This document shows positions 1 through 5,248 of a stretch of 5,248 nt of DNA, piece after piece; position 1 is the stretch's first letter, and each line of letters begins with the position of its first letter. Below the pieces are notes generated by a model. It made no database searches, had not been told where the DNA came from, and saw only the letters and a list, made by a program, of their open reading frames with translations. A program made the translations under genes and the position numbers. The DNA is from an uncultured Clostridia bacterium (GTDB lineage Bacteria; Bacillota; Clostridia; Oscillospirales; Acutalibacteraceae). The stretch spans positions 1-5,248 of the forward strand of contig CANQLQ010000156.1 of assembly GCA_947624755.1 (NCBI GenBank), given 5' to 3'.

Positions 1-6
1 AAAAAC

Positions 7-12
7 TATAAT
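7..12 (+). promoter_or_regulatory. Possible promoter -10 box (TATAAT)
   Basis: A perfect TATAAT lies 40 bases upstream of the first gene, which would put the transcription start near base 19-20. The matching -35 hexamer would fall outside the window, so only half of the promoter can be inspected. The sequence is AT-rich, so a chance match is quite possible. Confidence 0.35.
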
Positions 13-52
13 TATTTAAGAAAGGAACTGCTTTTCGGCACAACTTTATTTT

Positions 53-724
53 ATGGGTAAAATGGTAGTTATTGAAGGTCTTGACGCAAGCGGAAAGGGA
101 ACTCAGTCGGAAATTTTGATCGATAGGCTCGAAAAAAACGGTCACAGCGCTTTTAAGATAAGTCTTCCCAATTATGATGATAATTCAAGCGCACTTGTAA
201 AAATGTATCTTGCCGGCGAAATGGGCTCAAAACCTTCGGACGTAAACGCTTATGCCGCGTCAACCTTTTATGCTGTGGACAGATACGCAAGTTTCAAAAA
301 ATTTTGGAACAAGGAATACAACAGCGATAAAATTATTGTTGCAAACAGATATACAACCTCTAACGCATCACATCAGATGACCAAGCTTGAAAAATCAAAA
401 TGGGATTTTTATCTCGACTGGCTTTTTAATTTTGAATATAATATGCTTGAAATTCCAAAGCCCGACCTTGTAATTTTCCTTGATATGCCTATAGATGTTT
501 CGCAAAAATTACTCATGAAAAGATATAACGATGACGAAACAAAAAAAGATGTGCACGAAAAAGATGTAAACTATCTTGCTTCCTGTTATGAAGCCGCGTC
601 CTATGCGGCAGAAAAACTAAACTGGTCAATAATAAATTGTGCCCGAGACGGTATGCCCAGGCCAATTAAAGAAATTGCAGACGAGGTCTATGCAATAGTT
701 GAAAGGGTATTATTTAATGATTGA
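53..724 (+). CDS. tmk: Thymidylate kinase (dTMP kinase) family protein
   Basis: This 223-residue protein is the length expected for a dTMP kinase, the cytoplasmic enzyme that phosphorylates dTMP to dTDP using ATP. A P-loop is seen at residues 9-17 (G-LDAS-GKGT), an LPNY segment near 38-41 resembles the FPxY motif, a DR pair is at 76-77, NRYTTSNASHQ at 98-108 sits where the family has DRYxxSxxAYQ, and the strand PDLVIFLD at 137-144 is followed by a basic/acidic LID-like stretch (about 150-170). The first in-frame start is ATG 53, after an in-frame stop at 17-19; ATG 62 is an alternative, but MGKMVVIEG aligns with the usual N-terminus. The only good Shine-Dalgarno, AAAGGAA at 21-27, is unusually far upstream. 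The substitutions in the nucleoside-binding motif suggest a divergent clade or paralogue, so dTMP specificity is inferred. The stop overlaps the next gene by 8 bases. Confidence 0.88.
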   Translation: MGKMVVIEGLDASGKGTQSEILIDRLEKNGHSAFKISLPNYDDNSSALVKMYLAGEMGSKPSDVNAYAASTFYAVDRYASFKKFWNKEYNSDKIIVANRYTTSNASHQMTKLEKSKWDFYLDWLFNFEYNMLEIPKPDLVIFLDMPIDVSQKLLMKRYNDDETKKDVHEKDVNYLASCYEAASYAAEKLNWSIINCARDGMPRPIKEIADEVYAIVERVLFND

Positions 725-1604
725 TTTTCAAAAAATCAAACTTAGCGACAGACAATGGGTAAATCAATGTATAAGCGCAAAAAAAGATATCAGCTGCGAA
801 TACAGCTTTGGTAACCTTTACGGCTACGGACACAGCAAAGACGTTTATGTTGCAAAATGTGCGGACTGCCTTGTTTCAAAATGGGACTATGAGAGGGTTG
901 CTTATTATTGCTTTCCGATTGGAAACGGAAACATTAAAACTGCTTTGAAGGAAATTGTTGAACTTGCAAAAGCAGAAAAGAAAAATGCTCAAATTTTCGG
1001 TATGACTGCCGATGACGCGGAAATTTTTAAAAGCGTTTTTTTAGACGAATTTGAAGTTAAACCAAACAGAAATGCCTTTGATTATTTTTATAATTCCGAG
1101 GATTTAATTAGTCTAAAGGGGAAAAAATATCAATCGAAAAGAAATCATATTTCGTTCTTTACGAGGAACTTTAATTGGTCTTATGAAACAATTACCGGGA
1201 AAAATATTCCCGAATGTCTTGAAATGAGCAGACAATGGCTTGAAAATAACAAGACTGATTCTCACGAAGACCTTATAAATGAACTGAAGATTATTGAAGC
1301 TATTTTTGAAAGTTATGAAGAACTTGGTTTTGTCGGAGGCTTGCTGAGAGTTGACGGCAAGGTAATTGCCTATACTATGGGTGAAGAGCTTAATGATGAA
1401 GCCTTCTGCGTACATTTTGAAAAAGCTTTTCCGGATATACGCGGCGCTTACGCTATGATTAATCAGCAATTTGTTGAAAACGAGCTGAGCGGATATAAAT
1501 ATATTGACCGCGAAGATGATGTCGGTCTTGAAAATCTCAGAAAGGCAAAGCTATCATATCATCCCGCATTTTTGTTTGAAAAATATGAAGCGGCAATAAA
1601 ATAA
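717..1604 (+). CDS. DUF2156 (LPG-synthase C-terminal-like) protein
   Basis: I chose ATG 717 (295 residues) over the in-frame TTG 699 because GAAAGGG at 701-707 stands 9 bases before it; the start overlaps the previous stop by 8 bases, which implies translational coupling. The protein has the hallmarks of the DUF2156 family, which has two GNAT-like folds and is related to the cytoplasmic catalytic domain of phosphatidylglycerol lysyltransferase (MprF). Conserved blocks are GKKYQSKRNH at 135-144 and YIDREDDVGLENLRKAKLS at 262-280, followed by YHP. There is no membrane segment, so unlike MprF it lacks a flippase domain and is probably soluble. Members of this family may transfer an aminoacyl or acyl group, but no substrate can be read from the sequence. 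The following gene starts 2 bases after the stop. Confidence 0.85.
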   Translation: MIDFQKIKLSDRQWVNQCISAKKDISCEYSFGNLYGYGHSKDVYVAKCADCLVSKWDYERVAYYCFPIGNGNIKTALKEIVELAKAEKKNAQIFGMTADDAEIFKSVFLDEFEVKPNRNAFDYFYNSEDLISLKGKKYQSKRNHISFFTRNFNWSYETITGKNIPECLEMSRQWLENNKTDSHEDLINELKIIEAIFESYEELGFVGGLLRVDGKVIAYTMGEELNDEAFCVHFEKAFPDIRGAYAMINQQFVENELSGYKYIDREDDVGLENLRKAKLSYHPAFLFEKYEAAIK

Positions 1605-1606
1605 CC

Positions 1607-2416
1607 ATGCTTCTTGAGTGTTATGAAAAATATATTCCTTCGCTGAGAAATCTATGGCATAAGGTTTTCGGTGACGAATACGGCTACATTGATTTGTTTT
1701 TCGATTCGATTTATTTCAAAAGCAAGGTTTTTGCATATCCTGTAAACGGCAAGATCGTAAGTGCATTTTACCTTCTTGATTGCAAAATAAGATTTGAAAA
1801 CGTCTTATATGACGGATATTATCTTTATGCTGCGGCAACTGACCCGGACTACCGAAAAAAAGGACTTATGGGTTCTTTGATATCCGAAGGACAGGCATTT
1901 GCCGAAAAAGAGGGAAAAGACTTTATTTCTCTTGTTCCGGGAAATGCCGCGCTTTATGATTACTATGCTAAATTCGGTTTTCAAACCTCAATGTATAAAT
2001 GCTTAAATGAATACGAAAGAAAAGAAAGTAATGTTTCTGTCTCGGAGCCTGCCTTTTTAGACGAATACTTAAGACAAAGATTTTCTCTGACATCAAACGC
2101 TTTTCTTTGGGAAAAAGACGAGCTTCGCTATGTTTTTGATTGCTTTGGTTATTATGATATTTTCCCAAGAAAAAATGAAACCTGCTTTTTCATAGCAGAA
2201 AAAAATGATGCAGAAATAAAAGAACTTCTCTGTACAAAAAATGCAGAAAGAAAAACCTTTGATAATTTACCTTTTTTCTCTGAATGTGATAAAATAATTA
2301 TACATTCGCAATACGGAAACAATAAAATTCCTTTCGGAATGATATTACCAATAAACCAAAAATTAAAAAGGCAATGGTCAATGAGTGATATTTATATGAA
2401 CCTTGCCCTTGATTAA
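1607..2416 (+). CDS. GNAT family N-acetyltransferase with C-terminal extension
   Basis: This 269-residue protein has an N-terminal GNAT domain (about 1-140) that binds acetyl-CoA. Motif A is visible as a beta strand, LYAAATDPDYRKKGLMGSLI at 73-92, with the pyrophosphate-binding loop R83-K-K-G86-L-M88. Motif B follows around VPGNAALYDYYAKFGF (110-125), the typical YxxxGF ending. Residues 141-269 form an extension ending in PFGMILPINQ (242-251) and YMNLALD (263-269), an arrangement I recognise from clostridial GNATs of about 270-300 residues; it has no function I can assign. The acceptor substrate is unknown. ATG 1607 sits 2 bases after the upstream stop and lacks a convincing Shine-Dalgarno, so re-initiation by ribosomes finishing the DUF2156 gene is likely. 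Confidence 0.85.
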   Translation: MLLECYEKYIPSLRNLWHKVFGDEYGYIDLFFDSIYFKSKVFAYPVNGKIVSAFYLLDCKIRFENVLYDGYYLYAAATDPDYRKKGLMGSLISEGQAFAEKEGKDFISLVPGNAALYDYYAKFGFQTSMYKCLNEYERKESNVSVSEPAFLDEYLRQRFSLTSNAFLWEKDELRYVFDCFGYYDIFPRKNETCFFIAEKNDAEIKELLCTKNAERKTFDNLPFFSECDKIIIHSQYGNNKIPFGMILPINQKLKRQWSMSDIYMNLALD

Positions 2417-2424
2417 AAAGGAAG
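2417..2424 (+). promoter_or_regulatory. Ribosome binding site deciding the DJ-1 gene start
   Basis: AAAGGAAG lies 8 bases before ATG 2433, an ideal spacing. This argues for that start over the in-frame TTG at 2403 (inside the previous gene) and the GTG at 2424, which would overlap the site itself. Confidence 0.7.
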
Positions 2425-2432
2425 TGCTTTTA

Positions 2433-2975
2433 ATGATTTATTGTTTTCTTGCAAACGGCTTTGAAGAAGTTGAAGCCTTTGCTCCGGTCGATATGCTCAA
2501 AAGAGCAAAAAAAGAAGTACGAACTGTAGGTGTGAGCGGCGAATTTGTTTCAGGTTCACACGGAGTAACCGTAAAAACCGATATTCTTCCTGATGAGGTC
2601 GTACTCGATAACAGTCTTGAGGCTGTGATCCTCCCCGGCGGTATGCCCGGAACAACTAATCTTGAAAAAAGTGAATTTGTGCAAAATGCGATTGACTTTG
2701 CCGTTAAAAACGGAAAATTTGTTTGCGCTATTTGCGCCGCACCGTCAATTCTCGGACATAAAGGTATTCTTGACGGCAAGGAAGCTATCGCTTTTCCGGG
2801 CTTTGAAAAAGACCTTTTAGGTGCAAAAATCAGCGATGAGTATGTTGTAGTTGACGGAAAAGTTATCACCGCAAAAGGTGCGGGTGTTGCTGTTGACTTC
2901 GGACTTGAAATTGTATCTCAGCTTTGCTCAAAAGAGCTTTCGGATAATATAAGAGCGTCAATCCAATGCAAGTGA
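2433..2975 (+). CDS. DJ-1/PfpI family protein (YajL-like)
   Basis: The 180-residue product is a full-length single-domain member of the DJ-1/ThiJ/PfpI superfamily. The nucleophile-elbow cysteine is C101 in AICAAP (99-104), the conserved glutamate that supports it is E14 in GFEEVEAF (9-16), and the glycine-rich turn ILPGGMPG is at 66-73. GFP-like context KEAIAFPGFE (116-125) places Phe121 where human DJ-1 has His126; E. coli YajL also has a Phe there, so this fits the YajL branch and argues against a protease-type triad. AKGAGVAVDFGLEI at 147-160 matches the family's C-terminal GPGTxxxFxL block. Proposed roles for the family include oxidative-stress protection, chaperone activity and deglycation; the last is disputed, and none can be chosen from sequence. 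The last 10 bases overlap the 5-FCL gene. Confidence 0.9.
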   Translation: MIYCFLANGFEEVEAFAPVDMLKRAKKEVRTVGVSGEFVSGSHGVTVKTDILPDEVVLDNSLEAVILPGGMPGTTNLEKSEFVQNAIDFAVKNGKFVCAICAAPSILGHKGILDGKEAIAFPGFEKDLLGAKISDEYVVVDGKVITAKGAGVAVDFGLEIVSQLCSKELSDNIRASIQCK

Positions 2976-3544
2976 GCGAAACAAAAAGAGAGCTTCGTGC
3001 TTTTTTTAAACAAAAACGAAAAAATATGCTTTCAAAAGAAGAAAAAGATCTTGCGATTTTAAATAACATTAAAGCTGATAATATATATAATAAAATCGAC
3101 GATGCTTTTATTTATGTTTCTTCGGAAATTGAGGTTGACACCAAAAGCCTTATTTCTCAAATGCTTTCTGACGGCATTAAGGTCGCCGTACCCGTAAGTT
3201 ATCCAAAGGATCGCTCAATGGCATTTTACTATATAAACAGCCTTAGTGAACTCAGACCGGGAAATTACGGTATTCTTGAGCCTGATGAAAAGAAAGCAAA
3301 GAAGGCAAGCTTTGACGAAAATACGGTTTGTTTTGTTCCTGCCTTGTCTTTTGATAAAAACGGCTTTCGGTTAGGCTTCGGAAAAGGTTACTATGATCGC
3401 TTTCTTTCTTCTTTTAACGGTATTACTGTTGGTCTTTGCTATGAAGAATGTATATGCGAAAAATTGATTCACGACAATTTTGACAGAAGGGTTCAAAGCG
3501 TTATGACCGAAAAAGGTTTTTTAAATATTATTGCGCTTGATTAA
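2966..3544 (+). CDS. 5-formyltetrahydrofolate cyclo-ligase (5-FCL, MTHFS)
   Basis: This 192-residue cytoplasmic enzyme of the usual family length converts 5-formyl-THF to 5,10-methenyl-THF with ATP, recycling a folate that otherwise inhibits one-carbon enzymes. Diagnostic blocks are the N-terminal basic helix KRELRAFFKQKR (7-18), YVSSEIEVDT (50-59), GNYGILEP (99-106, the folate/ATP-site strand-loop), and VPALSFD (124-130) followed by GFRLGFGKGYYDRFL (133-147), which corresponds to the signature GxRLGxGGGYYDR with one Gly replaced by Lys140. A terminal VQSVMTEKGF (176-185) matches the family's C-terminal strand. ATG 2966 overlaps the DJ-1 stop by 10 bases; GTG 2972 is an alternative in-frame start. 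Only a weak AAGAG (2951-2955) precedes it, so translational coupling to the DJ-1 gene is likely. The gene is variously called ygfA, fau or yqgN in other bacteria. Confidence 0.93.
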   Translation: MQVSETKRELRAFFKQKRKNMLSKEEKDLAILNNIKADNIYNKIDDAFIYVSSEIEVDTKSLISQMLSDGIKVAVPVSYPKDRSMAFYYINSLSELRPGNYGILEPDEKKAKKASFDENTVCFVPALSFDKNGFRLGFGKGYYDRFLSSFNGITVGLCYEECICEKLIHDNFDRRVQSVMTEKGFLNIIALD

Positions 3545-3581
3545 GTATTATAGATTTTGTGATAAATAATTTAAAGAAAGG

Positions 3582-3616
3582 GCAATGCGTTTTAAATTTA
3601 TACTTTTACGCATTGC
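3582..3616 (+). repeat. 9-bp perfect inverted repeat in the mltG leader
   Basis: GCAATGCGT at 3582-3590 is perfectly complementary in inverted orientation to ACGCATTGC at 3608-3616, separated by a 17-base AT-rich loop. In RNA this would form a 9-bp stem immediately upstream of the AAGG that serves mltG. The absence of a T tract argues against a terminator; it could be a translational control hairpin, an mRNA stability element or a protein-binding palindrome. Confidence 0.65.
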
Positions 3617-3620
3617 AAGG
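3617..3620 (+). promoter_or_regulatory. Putative ribosome binding site of mltG
   Basis: AAGG stands 8 bases before ATG 3629 and abuts the right arm of the inverted repeat. It is short, but at correct spacing. ATG 3629 is the first start codon after an in-frame stop at 3593-3595, so the start is well constrained. Confidence 0.55.
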
Positions 3621-3628
3621 CTAATGTT

Positions 3629-5248
3629 ATGGACGAAAGAATTCGCGGTGAGTTTGACCGGGGAAGAGGACAAACTCAGAACGGTTCAAATGAATCCAAA
3701 AAGATGAACTCAAAAGCGGGAGAGTTTAAGATATCCATTGATTATGACGATAGTTATGCTTCACAGCGGACGAACAATTCGCCTTACGGAAGAGATACTT
3801 CGAGAAATTATTCAGATCCTGCTAACGGTCAAAAACCAAATAACGGAAAGTTTCAGGTTTCAATTCCGCAGCAGGATAGCAGAAAACAGGCTTACACCCC
3901 TTCCGCCGAGTCCTACTATTCCGCAAGACCCGCGGCAGGAAAAAAACCGGCTTCATCTCAGGCTTCAAGACCGTCTGCAAACGAATTTGATCCGAGACGA
4001 TCGAACGGCGGCGTAAGACCTAATCCGAACATGGGAAAACCGAGCATGAATTCAAGCAGACCTCCCGTTTCAAGAACAACTTCAAACGCTCCGTCAAGAA
4101 CTCCTGCAAATGCTCCGTCAAGAACTTCTCCGAAAGCAGTGGATTCTTCTTCAAAACCTTCCCAAAAAGCGGCGGCAGGTTCGTCAAAATCTTCTTCGAG
4201 AGCGTCGTCCGAAAGATCTTCTCCCTCAAAGAAAAAGAAATCTTCCGCAAAGCGTCCGACATCAAAAATGACAGCGGCAGAACGTCAAGCCGTAAGGCTT
4301 AAGAGAAAGAAAACATTTCTTACCTTTTGTATTTGTCTTGTAATAATAGCGATTATTACAACATCAGTTTCATCTGTTGCACTTTCTACTATAAATGATA
4401 TTCTTGCGATAAATAAAAAAAGCACGGAAACCGTTTCCGTTTATGTACCCGAAGGCGCTCAATTTGACGAAGTTTTTGATGCTCTTTCCGATGCGGGGCT
4501 TATAAAACAAAAATTTATCTGCAAACTGTTTTGTAAGTTCAGAAAATATGATAAATATACTAAGATCGACAAGGAGACCAAAGAGAAGAAAAAAGTAAAT
4601 GTTGAATATGTAGCCGGCATCTATTACTTTGAAACCGACGAGGGCGTTGAAACAATGCTCGAGTCTATGAAGGCTTCAAAAAATGTATCAAAAGATACCG
4701 TTCGTATTACCTTCCCCGAAGGCTGGACTGTTGCTCAAATATTTCAAAAAATCGAAAAATATAATGTATGCACGGCAGAAAAGCTATATGCAAACCTTGA
4801 AATTGTCGGAAAGCAATTCGACTTTTATAAAGATATTTCCTCAAATACCGGAAGATATCTTAAAGCTGAAGGCTATCTTTTCCCGGATACCTATGATTTC
4901 TATATTGGTGAAAGCGCAAACTCGGTTTTGAAAAAGCTCTTTGCCAACTTTGAATCCAAGTGGACAAAGGAATTTGACAAGAAACTCAAAGAAAGCGGAA
5001 TGACAAAGGATCAGATAATGATTCTCGCTTCAATTATTCAGCGTGAGGCCAAAGATAAAACGCAGATGGGTGATATTTCATCTGTAATTCACAACCGTTT
5101 GAAGGCTTATCCTCAGCTTCAGATGAATTCAACCAAGGATTATATTACTTCAACTAACGAATTTGGCGTTTTCAGTGAATTTTACTATTCGCTTTATCTT
5201 GATTCTTATAACACCTACAGTGTTGAAGGCTTGCCGCCGGGAGCAATA
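3629..5248 (+). CDS. mltG: Endolytic murein transglycosylase MltG/YceG, 3' end missing
   Basis: 540 codons are open to the window edge; no stop is reached. MltG is an inner-membrane lytic transglycosylase that cuts nascent peptidoglycan strands and is thought to set glycan length. Residues 1-228 are a Ser/Pro/Arg/Lys-rich, probably disordered cytoplasmic tail ending in basic RLKRKK; 229-252 form one membrane helix (N-in by the positive-inside rule). The extracytoplasmic part has a LysM-like YceG start VSVYVPEGAQFDEVF (269-283), a highly charged stretch KIDKETKEKKK (312-322), EGYLFPDTY (414-422), the catalytic motif LASIIQREA with putative catalytic E473, LQMNST (497-502, where many homologues have LQxDxT), and YNTYSVEGLPPGAI (527-540). 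Family comparison suggests only some tens of residues are missing. The long tail resembles Gram-positive MltG architecture and not the short E. coli N-terminus. Confidence 0.93.
   Translation, partial: MDERIRGEFDRGRGQTQNGSNESKKMNSKAGEFKISIDYDDSYASQRTNNSPYGRDTSRNYSDPANGQKPNNGKFQVSIPQQDSRKQAYTPSAESYYSARPAAGKKPASSQASRPSANEFDPRRSNGGVRPNPNMGKPSMNSSRPPVSRTTSNAPSRTPANAPSRTSPKAVDSSSKPSQKAAAGSSKSSSRASSERSSPSKKKKSSAKRPTSKMTAAERQAVRLKRKKTFLTFCICLVIIAIITTSVSSVALSTINDILAINKKSTETVSVYVPEGAQFDEVFDALSDAGLIKQKFICKLFCKFRKYDKYTKIDKETKEKKKVNVEYVAGIYYFETDEGVETMLESMKASKNVSKDTVRITFPEGWTVAQIFQKIEKYNVCTAEKLYANLEIVGKQFDFYKDISSNTGRYLKAEGYLFPDTYDFYIGESANSVLKKLFANFESKWTKEFDKKLKESGMTKDQIMILASIIQREAKDKTQMGDISSVIHNRLKAYPQLQMNSTKDYITSTNEFGVFSEFYYSLYLDSYNTYSVEGLPPGAI
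4088..4126 (+). repeat. Short direct repeat in the MltG tail coding region
   Basis: The 15-mer GCTCCGTCAAGAACT occurs at 4088-4102 and again at 4112-4126, a 24-base period that encodes NAPSRT twice (residues 153-158 and 161-166). This in-frame tandem duplication lies within the disordered tail and is a likely site of length variation between strains. Confidence 0.85.

Larger units (their letters stand above)
3545..3628 (+). other. 84-base spacer and leader before mltG
   Basis: This is the only sizeable gap between genes in the window. It contains an AT-rich first part, a strong Shine-Dalgarno-like AAAGAAAGGG at 3573-3582, an inverted repeat, and an AAGG at 3617-3620. I see no convincing -35/-10 pair; TATTAT at 3546-3551 lacks a partner at the right distance. 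No intrinsic terminator is present because the stem is not followed by a T run, so read-through from the upstream operon is likely. Confidence 0.6.

Noticed and set aside
699..716. TTG start at 699 for the DUF2156 gene.
   Set aside because: The Shine-Dalgarno GAAAGGG (701-707) would lie inside the coding region, while ATG 717 is correctly spaced from it.
1113..1469. A 118-codon - strand frame opposite the DUF2156 gene.
   Set aside because: The + strand frame carries the conserved DUF2156 blocks, so this is a shadow.
2438..2869. A 143-codon - strand frame opposite the DJ-1 gene.
   Set aside because: The + strand carries clear DJ-1 motifs; long antisense frames are common opposite such codon use.
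3582..3616. Intrinsic terminator between the 5-FCL gene and mltG.
   Set aside because: The stem is only moderately stable, its loop is long at 17 bases, and no T run follows the right arm.
3585..3707. A 40-codon open frame starting in the left arm of the mltG leader hairpin, with a basic-hydrophobic start (MRFKFILLRI).
   Set aside because: Its ATG is only 2 bases after the AAAGAAAGGG, too close for normal initiation, and it overlaps the start of mltG by about 80 bases in another frame. A regulatory leader peptide is conceivable but unsupported.
3738..4016. A 92-codon + strand frame inside the mltG tail region.
   Set aside because: It lies in the wrong frame relative to the continuous MltG reading frame, and its product is a low-complexity by-product of the repetitive Ser/Arg codons.
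4020..4265. An 81-codon - strand frame opposite the mltG tail.
   Set aside because: It is an antisense shadow of the Ser/Lys-rich coding sequence, with no family resemblance and no plausible ribosome site.
4683..4931. An 82-codon + strand frame inside the MltG catalytic region.
   Set aside because: The MltG frame across the same bases carries conserved motifs such as EGYLFPDTY; this frame shows none.

Overview
The window holds six consecutive genes, all on the + strand and tightly packed. The base composition is AT-rich by eye and the gene repertoire fits a low-GC Gram-positive anaerobe of class Clostridia, possibly an Oscillospiraceae/Ruminococcus-like gut bacterium. That placement is inferred from protein style and codon use and was not tested. 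There are no RNA genes, insertion sequences, CRISPR arrays or signs of recent transfer.

Layout: a thymidylate-kinase-family gene (53-724) lies behind a possible promoter -10 box at the extreme left edge. It overlaps a DUF2156 (lysyl-phosphatidylglycerol-synthase C-terminal-like) protein starting at 717. A GNAT acetyltransferase follows after 2 bases (1607-2416), then a DJ-1/PfpI family protein (2433-2975), which overlaps a 5-formyltetrahydrofolate cyclo-ligase (2966-3544). After an 84-base spacer containing a 9-bp inverted repeat comes the beginning of an MltG/YceG-type endolytic transglycosylase. It runs from 3629 off the right edge, with 540 codons present and no stop reached.

The first five genes have overlaps or gaps of 16 bases or less, so they very probably form one transcript with translational coupling. 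The transglycosylase may be read through from them or controlled separately by its leader; no terminator with a U-tract separates them. Two products touch thymidylate/one-carbon metabolism (the dTMP kinase homologue and 5-FCL), two are acyl/aminoacyl-transferase-fold proteins (GNAT and DUF2156), one is a stress/repair-type protein (DJ-1), and one acts in cell-wall synthesis (MltG). I see a housekeeping operon and no clear novel system. The least explained parts are the 228-residue low-complexity cytoplasmic tail of MltG, with a duplicated short motif, and the inverted repeat in its leader, which is flanked by two Shine-Dalgarno-like sequences.
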